From positions 1-9,795 of the forward strand of contig JBEKRL010000068.1 in assembly GCA_049518775.1 (NCBI GenBank): a DNA stretch of 9,795 nt. Direction: 5' to 3'. This DNA comes from Bog-877 sp049518775. GTDB lineage: Bacteria; Chloroflexota; Dormibacteria; Aeolococcales; Bog-877. The notes beneath the pieces were generated by a model that was given only the letters and a program-made list of their open reading frames with translations, was not told the origin of the DNA and made no database searches. Shown piece by piece: positions 1 through 6,939 of this stretch; position 1 is the stretch's first letter; the number at the start of each line of letters is the position of its first letter. The position numbers and the translations under genes were made by a program.

Positions 1-610
1 ATGTCGTCCCCTCCTCCCCGATCTGCGCCGTCTCAGCGCCGAACCCGTGCTCCAGCCAGGCTGTGGCGGTCGCCCGGATCAGCACCGTCGTCCAGCCCGG
101 GAAGACCGGCAACGGCAGCTCGACGCTCCGCCAGGCGATGACCGTGACTCCTTCCGGCGGCTCGTTCGCTGCCCCCTCCCGGGTGCCAGCAGAGGCACAG
201 TCGGAGAGCACCTGAAAGGCGCAGCCAGATCGCGCCCGGGCGGCCTGGGCCAGCGGCACAGAGCCGCCGTTGACGCAGGGGGAAAGCGAGCTGGGGTAGG
301 CGGCACGGATGCCAGCGGAGACCACCTGGGCGACGGCGCCGACTCCGTTCCCGCAATCGGGGCCGCCGTCCGGCGTCTCGCAGAGCTGGAACGTGGCGTG
401 CTGCTCCAGGGCGGTCACGTCTACCGCCTGAGAGCCGGCCTCAGCGGCGGCTTGGACTGCTCCGACCAAGGTGGCGTGACTGGAGAGCAGGAGACCACCG
501 TCGACCGCCAGGCCGGCCACCGGCAGCAACAGCAGGGTGAGCATGATGCAGAAGATCGGGAGGATCTGCCCCCGCTGGCATTGCCTGCTCCCGGAATCCC
601 GAGCTGGCAC
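1..610 (-). CDS. TadG-like pilus assembly protein, C-terminus cut by window edge
   Basis: An open reading frame runs from a GTG at 608-610 to the left edge without a stop (203 residues visible). The N-terminus has a short basic lead, then RGQILPIF and a hydrophobic segment (about residues 15-36) ending in LAVDGG. This resembles the N-terminal segment of TadG-type proteins (Flp pilus assembly, TadE/G-like), membrane-anchored proteins exported with Tad pili. Unlike the two genes upstream, it has Ile rather than Glu at +5 after the Gly-Gln, so processing by a prepilin peptidase is less likely. The exported part carries five cysteines (77, 86, 112, 130, 138). The start lies one nucleotide after the stop of the preceding gene, so translation is probably coupled; I see no strong Shine-Dalgarno. 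TadG proteins often have a much longer C-terminal part, which would lie outside the window. The overlapping plus-strand frame is a shadow. Confidence 0.8.
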   Translation of the reverse strand, partial: MPARDSGSRQCQRGQILPIFCIMLTLLLLPVAGLAVDGGLLLSSHATLVGAVQAAAEAGSQAVDVTALEQHATFQLCETPDGGPDCGNGVGAVAQVVSAGIRAAYPSSLSPCVNGGSVPLAQAARARSGCAFQVLSDCASAGTREGAANEPPEGVTVIAWRSVELPLPVFPGWTTVLIRATATAWLEHGFGAETAQIGEEGTT

Positions 611-611
611 C

Positions 612-1196
612 TCAGCAGTTATCCCCGGTGGGGTCACGCAGTGGGTCACGGCTTCGGAAGGGGTCGATCTTCTGGGTGCTGGTGCTGCTGAGCCGGGGTG
701 ACAGCCACGCCCCGACCAGCGGAATCCAGTTCAGATCGGGGCGGTACACCACGGTCGCCACCACGTCGCCGTCCGTCGCCGCACCTGATTGGGGACTCGA
801 CCCCACGCGGCAGAAGGTGTCGTTCTGGGCGCCATAGCCAAACCAGAGGGCGAATGAGCCGCCCCCGTTCGCCGCCGGCATGTCAGCGGCGTGCAGCATG
901 GGCCCGGCACAGCCCCCGCGCAGTTGATCGACCAGGCCCGTGGCGACCAACCCATCGCTGTCGGCAAGGACAGCCGCGAGCTCCTGGTGGGCTTCGAGGC
1001 AAGCCTGGGAAGCGTCAACCCCGCGGGCCGCCACCAGCGCCGCCGCAGAAGCTGCGGTCTCCAGCGCCATCTGACTGCGCGCCATCTCCACCACGGCGAC
1101 CGCGCCACCGCCCAAGAGCAGCAGCATGGGGAGAACGATCGCCAGCTCGACGAGGGCCTGGCCGGCCGAAGCACTCCGGCGTCGGTGCCACCTCAC
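612..1196 (-). CDS. TadE-type minor pseudopilin (second copy)
   Basis: A 194-residue protein starting at GTG 1194-1196, with a GTGA overlap with the upstream TadE-type gene. After a basic lead (MRWHRRRSASAG) comes GQALVELAI and a hydrophobic helix (about 13-37). Gly12 followed by Glu17 at +5 is the classic site for a TadV-type prepilin peptidase, so a mature pseudopilin starting at Gln13 is predicted. The rest is a small exported domain with Val-rich strands towards the C-terminus (about 145-170), as in the TadE family (PF07811). Four cysteines occur (66, 96, 129, 194), the last being the C-terminal residue. TadE/TadF-type minor pseudopilins help Flp pilus assembly at the membrane. Whether this copy is the functional TadF cannot be told from sequence. 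It is followed one base later by the TadG-like gene. Confidence 0.88.
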   Translation of the reverse strand: MRWHRRRSASAGQALVELAIVLPMLLLLGGGAVAVVEMARSQMALETAASAAALVAARGVDASQACLEAHQELAAVLADSDGLVATGLVDQLRGGCAGPMLHAADMPAANGGGSFALWFGYGAQNDTFCRVGSSPQSGAATDGDVVATVVYRPDLNWIPLVGAWLSPRLSSTSTQKIDPFRSRDPLRDPTGDNC

Positions 1197-1870
1197 GACG
1201 CGAGGGTCTCCACCTGGAGACGCAGCTGGACGCTGACCGGGACGACGTCCAGCCCGGCGGCGTCGATCACGGGGACCAACGACCGCAGGGTCCCTCTGAT
1301 CCAGATGTCAACCGAGCTGGCGGGCCAGGCCGTGTAGGCGAGGCAGATGGCGATCTGCCCGGGGGCCACACGGTGACTGCAGGGGACCATGGATTGCGCG
1401 ATGCCAAAGCAGCCGGAGTTGCCACAGGCGGGGTTCTGGGCCCCATCCAGGTCCGCCGGCGAGGGGCCTAGCGTGGTCGCCCTGGCCCCCCCGGAGATGT
1501 CGCCGGGGCAGGGCCGGCCGGTCCCGGCGACCGGCCGGGCACCGACGTACTGGAGGCAATCCTGAGGTAATCCGCAGAGCCCACCCTGGGGATCACCGCT
1601 GAAGCAGCTTCCCAGCCGCGCGGTACCGAGAAGTTCGTTGCCGAGCGAGGCCGCGGCGGCAGCTTGGCCCTCCTCTAGCCTTATGAGGGGGCCGCCCGGG
1701 ATGGGCGCTTCCGAGGCGGTCCGAGCCCCGACCAACGCCGCGCTCTGGGCACCCTCGGAGGAGAGTGCCGAGCCCCCCAGTTGGACCGCTCCCAGGGAGG
1801 CCGCCAGGAAGACGGCCACCCCGATCGCGATCTCGATCATGGCCTGGCCGAGTTGGGCGTTCCGGCTCAT
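1193..1870 (-). CDS. TadE-type minor pseudopilin, cysteine-rich (first copy)
   Basis: A 225-residue protein starting at ATG 1868-1870, overlapping the stop of the TadC gene as ATGA. The N-terminus MSRNAQLGQAMIEIAI has Gly8 and a Glu at +5 (Glu13), the prepilin peptidase signature of TadE/TadF pseudopilins, followed by a hydrophobic helix (about 10-34). The exported part is long for the family and contains an insertion-like, Gly/Pro/Cys-rich middle (about 85-180). Eight cysteines are spread through it (89, 99, 105, 121, 149, 154, 164, 176), enough for four disulfides if it folds outside the membrane. The C-terminus ends with alternating hydrophobic strands (SVQLRLQVETL), typical for TadE-like proteins. 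The role is inferred to be a minor pilus component needed for Tad pilus assembly; similarity to a specific characterised member is not evident. Confidence 0.87.
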   Translation of the reverse strand: MSRNAQLGQAMIEIAIGVAVFLAASLGAVQLGGSALSSEGAQSAALVGARTASEAPIPGGPLIRLEEGQAAAAASLGNELLGTARLGSCFSGDPQGGLCGLPQDCLQYVGARPVAGTGRPCPGDISGGARATTLGPSPADLDGAQNPACGNSGCFGIAQSMVPCSHRVAPGQIAICLAYTAWPASSVDIWIRGTLRSLVPVIDAAGLDVVPVSVQLRLQVETLAS

Positions 1871-2775
1871 GAGAAGGCCGTCGTAAGCCGGGACAGGGCC
1901 GGGTACAGGATGATCAGGATGAAGGGCAGCAGGATGCAGAGCGCGACCGGGAACAGCATCGTGATCAGTGCCTTCCGGCCGCGGGCGAGGAGCTCGTCCC
2001 GTTGGCGATCCCTAAGCCCCCGCGCCAACTGTCCCAGCGGCGAGCTGGTCGAGACGCCCTCCTCCCGCTGGATGCGCACAACCGCGGCGAGCGCGGACAG
2101 CGCCGGGATGTCGAGCTGAACGCCTGCCATCTCCAGTTGCCGGTCGAGTTGCGGCGTCCCGGCCGTCGCCGAGGCCGTGAGGCAAGTGCGCAGAAGTTGG
2201 GCCGCCTCGCCTTCCAGCCGATCGACGACGAACTCCATGGCAACTCGTGGCCCGACCCCGCCACCGCCCTGCTCCAACGCCATCAGGTCGACCAGGATCG
2301 GAAGCTGGTCGACTATGGCCCGGCGGCGGCGACCGGCCATCTGGACGACTTGGGCACCGACCGCAGCTGGCACCGCCAGGACACCGAGGATCACTACGCT
2401 CAGTGGCAGGATGCCCTCTGCAGCCAGGACGAACCCAGCGCACCCCACGGCGACCATGGCGAGCAGGCCGCGGGTCACCAGCATGGCCGGCGTGGTGCCA
2501 ACACCGGCCCGCGCCAGCAGGCCGGACAGCGCGGCCTGGAGAGAGGTCGGGAGGCGTCGATTGACCCCGGCGGCCAGCCGGGAGATTGCCCACCTCCAAC
2601 GATTCCCGGGCTCACCGCGATTGCTGTGCGCAGAGCCGATTCGACGCTGGCCCCGGCGCCGGAGCCAGTCGTCCACGGTCGGCCGGCGAGGCCAGCTGGC
2701 GACCAGCAGGCCAACGGCGGCAGCCAGCAGCGCGGCGCACAGTCCGGCAACCGCGGGCCAAGGGTACGCGGGCAT
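1867..2775 (-). CDS. tadC: TadC-like type II/IV secretion platform protein (GspF domain)
   Basis: A 302-residue polytopic membrane protein. Hydrophobic segments lie at about 7-28, 100-118, 123-143 and 270-295, with a cytoplasmic helical T2SSF/GspF-like domain between (about 155-268) containing DQLPILVDLMAL and an Arg/Glu-rich helix before the last membrane span. In Tad systems TadB and TadC form the inner-membrane platform that couples the TadA ATPase to pilin polymerisation. It directly follows TadB with a one-base TGATG overlap, and its stop overlaps the next gene as ATGA. Assignment as TadC rather than TadB rests on gene order (second of the pair) and on the two membrane spans before the GspF domain. 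A Gly run (about 170-173) lies in the first helix hairpin of the domain, where TadC proteins more often show an acidic or Ser residue. Confidence 0.92.
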   Translation of the reverse strand: MPAYPWPAVAGLCAALLAAAVGLLVASWPRRPTVDDWLRRRGQRRIGSAHSNRGEPGNRWRWAISRLAAGVNRRLPTSLQAALSGLLARAGVGTTPAMLVTRGLLAMVAVGCAGFVLAAEGILPLSVVILGVLAVPAAVGAQVVQMAGRRRRAIVDQLPILVDLMALEQGGGGVGPRVAMEFVVDRLEGEAAQLLRTCLTASATAGTPQLDRQLEMAGVQLDIPALSALAAVVRIQREEGVSTSSPLGQLARGLRDRQRDELLARGRKALITMLFPVALCILLPFILIILYPALSRLTTAFS

Positions 2776-3758
2776 CAGACCATCCGCTCTGACGCCGGGG
2801 TGTCTCGCCGGCCGGCCGCGGCAGGCCCAGCTCCCGCCACAGCCACTGGGCTGAGGGCGAGAAAGCCCTGGGCGATCACGGCTGATCGGGGCCGACGGGT
2901 CTGCGGGGCCAGGGGGAGCAGGTCAGGCTCCGGCAGCCGCAGGATGCGCAACATCCAGGCGTAGCCGAGCACCACCAGAGCGATCAGACCGCCAAGGAGA
3001 AACTGACCCCCTACCGTTGAATAGGGCGCCAGGTACTCGGGGTTGACCTCGTGCACGAGCGCCAACAGCGCCAGTGGCATGGCGGCGATCACCAAGGCAC
3101 CGAGTCGGCCCTGGGCCTGCTCGGCCCGCAGCTGGCCCTGGACCGCGTCGATCTGGTGGGCGGCTCGGCTGAGCTCCTGCAGGAGTGGTGCCAGCCGACC
3201 TCCGGAGCGGTTGCCCACGGTCAGGGTCGAGGCGATCAGGGTGAAGAGCGGTTGCCGGAGCCGCCACTGCGCCTGCAGAAGAGCTTCTTCCATCGGCATG
3301 TCGTCGAGCTGCGTGAGAATCCGTGTCACCTCGGGTCGCAGCTCGGCTGGGCCGCTCTCAGCGAGCACAACCAGTGCTTGGCGGGTGCTGTGCCCAGCCG
3401 GCAACAGCTGGGCCAATAGGTCCACGGCGCCAAGCAGGGCGGCACCGAGCCGCGCTGCCGCCCGAGCCTGGCGCCACCTGGCATGGGCTGCCGCAGCACC
3501 CCAGCCGAGCGCGGCGAGGACCACAGCAGGTGCGATCAATCCGAGGATGAGGTAGGCAGTAAGCCCCATCACGACCGCGCCCAGAACCAGCGGCAGCGCC
3601 CGGTACAGCCTTCGCCTGAAGGATCTTCCAGGGCCAGTTCTCGGCAGGTCGCGCGGCCGCTCCCGACCCACACCGAGGGGCGAGAGGAAGAGCAGGGCAG
3701 CCAGCCAGCCGGCGGCCAGCGCGGCCAGCGCGGCCAGGCCAATGGTGAGCGAGCCCAT
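2775..3758 (-). CDS. tadB: TadB-like type II/IV secretion platform protein (GspF domain)
   Basis: A 327-residue protein starting at ATG 3756-3758, three bases after the TAG stop of TadA. Membrane segments are predicted at about 7-27, 57-90 (probably two spans), 220-236 and 252-272. The T2SSF/GspF cytoplasmic domain lies at about 107-215 and includes LLPAGHSTRQAL and VGNRSGGRLAPLLQEL; the GxxSGG-type turn is typical of TadB. Its role is to form, with TadC, the inner-membrane platform on which the pilus is assembled. An extra C-terminal tail (about 285-327, basic then Ala/Gly/Pro-rich) continues past the last clear span and is unusual in length; it may be cytoplasmic or hold a weak fifth hydrophobic stretch at about 293-311. 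The Shine-Dalgarno is weak (AGGA very near the ATG), so translational coupling to TadA is likely. Confidence 0.92.
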   Translation of the reverse strand: MGSLTIGLAALAALAAGWLAALLFLSPLGVGRERPRDLPRTGPGRSFRRRLYRALPLVLGAVVMGLTAYLILGLIAPAVVLAALGWGAAAAHARWRQARAAARLGAALLGAVDLLAQLLPAGHSTRQALVVLAESGPAELRPEVTRILTQLDDMPMEEALLQAQWRLRQPLFTLIASTLTVGNRSGGRLAPLLQELSRAAHQIDAVQGQLRAEQAQGRLGALVIAAMPLALLALVHEVNPEYLAPYSTVGGQFLLGGLIALVVLGYAWMLRILRLPEPDLLPLAPQTRRPRSAVIAQGFLALSPVAVAGAGPAAAGRRDTPASERMV

Positions 3759-3761
3759 ATC

Positions 3762-5141
3762 CTAGAGCGCCCGGGACGGCGCACTTCCGAGAGAGGCCAC
3801 CACCTGGTTCAGGTCCAACCCGGCCGACTCGAACTTGTCGGCAATCTTGGTCGGTAGGTCGTCCAGCCGCCTCACCGACCAGCGCCAGCCACCGCGGGCG
3901 CGATCGTAACGGCAGATCTCCTCCACCACCGGCGTCTCCCCCTCGATCTGGCCGGTCACCAAACCCAGCGCGCTCACCACCCGGCGGTCGCGTCCGTCCG
4001 TGCCACGGAACCGCCCCAGATGGATCACCATGTCGACCTTGGTCGCGATCTCTCGGGCCACCGCGCTGGGGTCGGCCCGAATCTGAGCCGGATGGCGCCG
4101 GACCAGGGCCGCCAGCCTGGCGAGCGCGTCGCGGACACTGTTGGCATGCAGGGTGGTTCCGCTCCCGTCGTGGCCGGTGCCCATGGCGTCGATGACGTCC
4201 AGTGCCTCCGGACCTCGTGACTCACCCACGAAGATCCGATCCGGGCGCTGTCGCAGGGCGTTGCGGACCAGTTGCTGGATGGTGATCTCACCGCTCCCTT
4301 CGGTGTTGGCCTCGCGGGCCTCCAGGGAGATGGTGTTGTCACGGCCACCTGAGGCCGTCCGGACGTGCAGCTCCCGCTGGTCCTCCACGGTGATGATCCG
4401 CTCGAAGCTGGGGACCTCCCGGATGAGCAACCTCAGCATGGTGGTCTTGCCACTACCAGTACCACCTGAGACCAGCAGGTTCAGCCGTGCCAGAACCGCG
4501 GCTTGGAGCACCGGGATCAGCTCCCAAGGCAAGGTGCCGACGTGGGCCAAGTCGGCCAGTTGACCAAAACGGGCCAGTTGGTGACGGCGGATGGTCACCG
4601 CCATGGGCATGGCGACCGGGGGCAGGACGGCGTTGATCCTGGAGCCGTCCTCGAGGGTGGCAGTGACCATGGGGCTGGCCCGGTCGAGACGGGAGGAGCC
4701 GTTGCCGAGCATCTGCCGGACCGTCTGCAGCAGCTCTTCCTCGTTTGCGAACTCGACCCCGGCGGGCGACTGCACGCCGTCGCGGAGGACGAGCACTTCT
4801 CCCGGTCCGTTGACGATCACCTCCTCGACCAGCGGGTCTGCCAGCAGCTCGGTCAGAGGCCCCAGCGGAGTGACGCGGAAGAGCACCCGCCGCCCTACCG
4901 CGGAGTAGCTGTCCCGGCCTAGGACCGGCAGACCGTTGTGGGGGGCGACCGCGTGGTAGTGCTCGATCCCGCGCCGGACCAGCGCCTCGATCCAGGTGCG
5001 GTCCTCGAATCGAACCCTGGTCTCAGCTCTCTGGGACAGCTCATTGGTAATCCCCGCCTGCACCTCCCGCAGCACCGTGGCCTCCACCTGCTGCTCCTCC
5101 GACTCGATGGCCTCGGGTCGGCCCACACTGCGAACGCTCAC
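3762..5141 (-). CDS. tadA: TadA/CpaF secretion ATPase of the Tad pilus
   Basis: The motor ATPase that powers Tad pilus assembly, a hexameric GspE/VirB11-family enzyme on the cytoplasmic face. I place the start at GTG 5139-5141 because it overlaps the TadZ stop as GTGA and the family N-terminus begins there; the open frame upstream reads into low-complexity Gly/Arg sequence antisense to nothing conserved. The product is 459 residues, close to family length. Visible motifs in order: N-terminal domain with DPLVEEVIVNGPGEV (about 102-116), Walker A GGTGSGKTT with Lys232, Asp-box TVEDQREL (Glu253, Asp254), Walker B RIFVGE with Glu307, and His-box GTGHDGSGTTLHAN with His324 and His332. All catalytic residues are present, so an active ATPase is expected. 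It is followed at once by TadB and TadC, the fixed Tad order. Confidence 0.96.
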   Translation of the reverse strand: MSVRSVGRPEAIESEEQQVEATVLREVQAGITNELSQRAETRVRFEDRTWIEALVRRGIEHYHAVAPHNGLPVLGRDSYSAVGRRVLFRVTPLGPLTELLADPLVEEVIVNGPGEVLVLRDGVQSPAGVEFANEEELLQTVRQMLGNGSSRLDRASPMVTATLEDGSRINAVLPPVAMPMAVTIRRHQLARFGQLADLAHVGTLPWELIPVLQAAVLARLNLLVSGGTGSGKTTMLRLLIREVPSFERIITVEDQRELHVRTASGGRDNTISLEAREANTEGSGEITIQQLVRNALRQRPDRIFVGESRGPEALDVIDAMGTGHDGSGTTLHANSVRDALARLAALVRRHPAQIRADPSAVAREIATKVDMVIHLGRFRGTDGRDRRVVSALGLVTGQIEGETPVVEEICRYDRARGGWRWSVRRLDDLPTKIADKFESAGLDLNQVVASLGSAPSRAL

Positions 5142-6031
5142 GGCAGGCTCTCCGGCAGGAACCCGCCGGCGACCTCGGCGCGCAGGCCGGCGGTGGGTTC
5201 CCTGGATTCCGCGGCCGAGCCGGGCAGCGCCGCCTCCACCGCGCGAGCGCAGCGCCGGAGCGAGCTCGCCAGGGCTCCCCTGAGCGCCGCCGGGACCGCG
5301 CGGTCCTCCGCTTCCAGGCATGCGCTACGGTGCTCGGGGATCGCTGCCGCAACGGCCATGCCGTACCGCCGTCGCAGCGACCGGTCGGCGTCACGGAGCC
5401 CAGCGGGACCGAGCCGGTTCAGCACCACCAGGCTCGGCTTGATCCGCACTTGGCCGGCCAGGGATCCGGAGAGGGTGCGGTCCAGAAGGTCGGTCCCCAG
5501 CTTGGTGGGCACAGCCACCCAGACCAGCAACTGGCAGGCGAGCGCGGACAGCTGGGCAGGCCGGCAGTCGAGCGCACCAACATCGATGACCACGAGGTCG
5601 AAGCGGCGTCGGAGATGGGCCACGACCTCAGGCAGGAGCGTCTCCGGACCGGTCTCCCCGACAGCCACGATCGAGCGCCCGGCCAAGACGTTGAGGCCGA
5701 CCGCGGTCTGCAGGTGCCGGGTTATCAGATCATCACTGACCGGCCGCAGGGTGGTCTCGTGGGCTAGGAAGTTGAGCGAACGGTCCTCGGCGAGGTCGAG
5801 TTGGACCGCGACCGCTCCAAGGTGGGGGTCGGCATCGATGAGGACCACCGTCATCCCCTCGGCGGCCAGCCCAACCGCCAGGTTGACACTGAGGAAGGTC
5901 CGGCCCGGAGCCCCGGTTGCCCCAGTCACGCCGATCACCCGGCCCGGGCGCGGGTGGCGCCCTGCGGGCGCCCCGTGAGTGTCAACCGGATGGCTCGAGA
6001 TGGCCTTTCGAGACCTCAGAAGGTTCACCAC
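5138..6031 (-). CDS. tadZ: TadZ-like ParA/MinD-family protein with degenerate P-loop
   Basis: A 297-residue SIMIBI-class (ParA/MinD-like) protein at the position of TadZ/CpaE, which localises the Tad machinery in the cell. The start is GTG 6029-6031, four bases after the CpaB-like stop; GTG 6026-6028 directly behind it is an equal alternative. The nucleotide-binding loop reads VTGATGAPGRTFLSVN (from about residue 35). Aligned to the deviant Walker A KGGxGKT, the signature Lys is Thr39 and the P-loop Lys is Arg44. The switch-type motif VLIDADPHLG (Asp66, Asp68) and a Walker-B-like LVVIDVGALD (Asp150) are present, and a VPTKLGTDLLDR region follows. There is no N-terminal receiver domain as in many CpaE proteins; only about 30 polar residues precede the fold. 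ATP hydrolysis is therefore doubtful, as noted for some TadZ proteins. It overlaps TadA by four bases. Confidence 0.88.
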   Translation of the reverse strand: MVNLLRSRKAISSHPVDTHGAPAGRHPRPGRVIGVTGATGAPGRTFLSVNLAVGLAAEGMTVVLIDADPHLGAVAVQLDLAEDRSLNFLAHETTLRPVSDDLITRHLQTAVGLNVLAGRSIVAVGETGPETLLPEVVAHLRRRFDLVVIDVGALDCRPAQLSALACQLLVWVAVPTKLGTDLLDRTLSGSLAGQVRIKPSLVVLNRLGPAGLRDADRSLRRRYGMAVAAAIPEHRSACLEAEDRAVPAALRGALASSLRRCARAVEAALPGSAAESREPTAGLRAEVAGGFLPESLP

Positions 6032-6035
6032 GGCA

Positions 6036-6803
6036 TCAACCCGTGCCCGATGCCGGTATCGGTTTCGAGCAAGTCGGGGCCGCGGTTCCCCGCTGGATCG
6101 CCCGGAGTGCCTGGTAGGGGTCCGAGATCGACTGTTCCGTGCCCTCGCAGGCGACGGCTCCCGCTGGCACCGCCCAGATCGGTTCGGTGGCGTCCAACAG
6201 CAGCCATGGGGCGACCTGCTGCGGCCTCACCGCAATGCTGATCGTGTGGGAGGGGCCGTCAACCCCTACAACAGAGACCGACTGCGCCAGCGGCACCACG
6301 CACCCGACCGAGGTGACGCTGCCGCACAGGTTGGCCCCGGGAGCCACGCTGCCTGCCTCCGGCCCCGAGACTGCGAAGAGGTCGACCTTGTCCCCGCTGG
6401 CAACCCCGGGCGGCATGAAGGAGAGATCGAGGGTCAGCCTGCGGAGCGAGGAGCCCGAGCCGAAGGCCAGATCATGACGGAGGATCAGCGCCCCCTTGGG
6501 AATCGTCACCAGTGCCACCGCACCTTGGACCTCTCGGAAGCTGGCCTCGGGGATCGCGTCCTGCTCGGCGGCCGCGCTCAGATGCACCAGCATCCCCCCC
6601 GAGCCGAGATCGCCAGTACTGGCCTGGAGCACCTCTCCCGCCACGATGGTGTGGCTGGAGATCAGGACCCGGATTTCACCGTTCTGGGCCGCGCTCCCGA
6701 GCACGAGGAAGCCGGCCAAGGCCCCGCAGAAGGTGACAAAGCCCAGTATCACCGCTGCCCGCCGCCTCACCGGCAACCCCCCCCACTCGCGCCCGCTAGC
6801 CAT
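6036..6803 (-). CDS. cpaB: CpaB/RcpC-like SAF-domain pilus assembly protein
   Basis: First gene of the Tad operon. From ATG 6801-6803 the product is 255 residues. It has a basic lead (VRRR), a single membrane anchor (about 17-38), then an exported SAF domain (about 43-112) with VLISSHTIVAGEVL and VTIPKGALILRHDL. A conserved-looking segment FMPPGVASGDKVDLFAV (about 129-145) matches the 'pGD+VDl' part of CpaB/RcpC proteins, which are periplasmic or surface assembly factors of Flp pili, thought to bind cell-wall polymers. Four cysteines lie in the C-terminal half (160, 168, 219, 245). An alternative start is GTG 6768-6770 (product beginning at VRRRAAV), preceded by a run of seven G at a usable distance; it gives a more typical short N-terminus. 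A longer upstream frame to 6974 overlaps the sigma gene and is unlikely. The four-base spacing to the TadZ gene indicates co-transcription. Confidence 0.85.
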   Translation of the reverse strand: MASGREWGGLPVRRRAAVILGFVTFCGALAGFLVLGSAAQNGEIRVLISSHTIVAGEVLQASTGDLGSGGMLVHLSAAAEQDAIPEASFREVQGAVALVTIPKGALILRHDLAFGSGSSLRRLTLDLSFMPPGVASGDKVDLFAVSGPEAGSVAPGANLCGSVTSVGCVVPLAQSVSVVGVDGPSHTISIAVRPQQVAPWLLLDATEPIWAVPAGAVACEGTEQSISDPYQALRAIQRGTAAPTCSKPIPASGTG

Positions 6804-6881
6804 CCGGGGCGAACCCGGCCATCCATGGCAGGTCCCCCGGATCGTGCACGGATCCGCCCGGGCGATAGGGCGAGCCGCGTA

Positions 6882-6897
6882 GTTACGAAAGAGTAAC
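6882..6897. repeat. Inverted repeat GTTAC-N6-GTAAC upstream of the Tad operon
   Basis: A perfect 5-bp inverted repeat with six bases between the arms sits in the only AT-rich patch of the 136-bp gap between the sigma-factor stop and the CpaB-like gene. Size and symmetry suit a dimeric regulator site, or a small hairpin in the leader RNA. A TATGTT that could serve as a -10 element on the minus strand (6895-6900) overlaps it, with no convincing -35. Function is inferred from position only. Confidence 0.35.
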
Positions 6898-6939
6898 ATA
6901 TGGCTTGACGCGATCCCCTCCGAATGCCAAACATCTCGA

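Noticed and set aside
47..1471. Long plus-strand open frames (214 and 257 residues) opposite the TadE/TadG genes
   Set aside because: They are rich in Arg, Gly, Pro and Ser with no domain-like pattern, and lie antisense to clear TadE/TadG coding sequence. High-GC coding DNA readily leaves antisense frames open.
4938..5978. 346-residue plus-strand frame opposite TadA and TadZ
   Set aside because: Arg/Ser/Pro-rich, no recognisable motif, and fully antisense to genes with intact family motifs.
5979..6896. 305-residue plus-strand frame opposite the CpaB-like gene
   Set aside because: Antisense shadow of a gene with a clear SAF domain and membrane anchor; composition is unlike a real protein.
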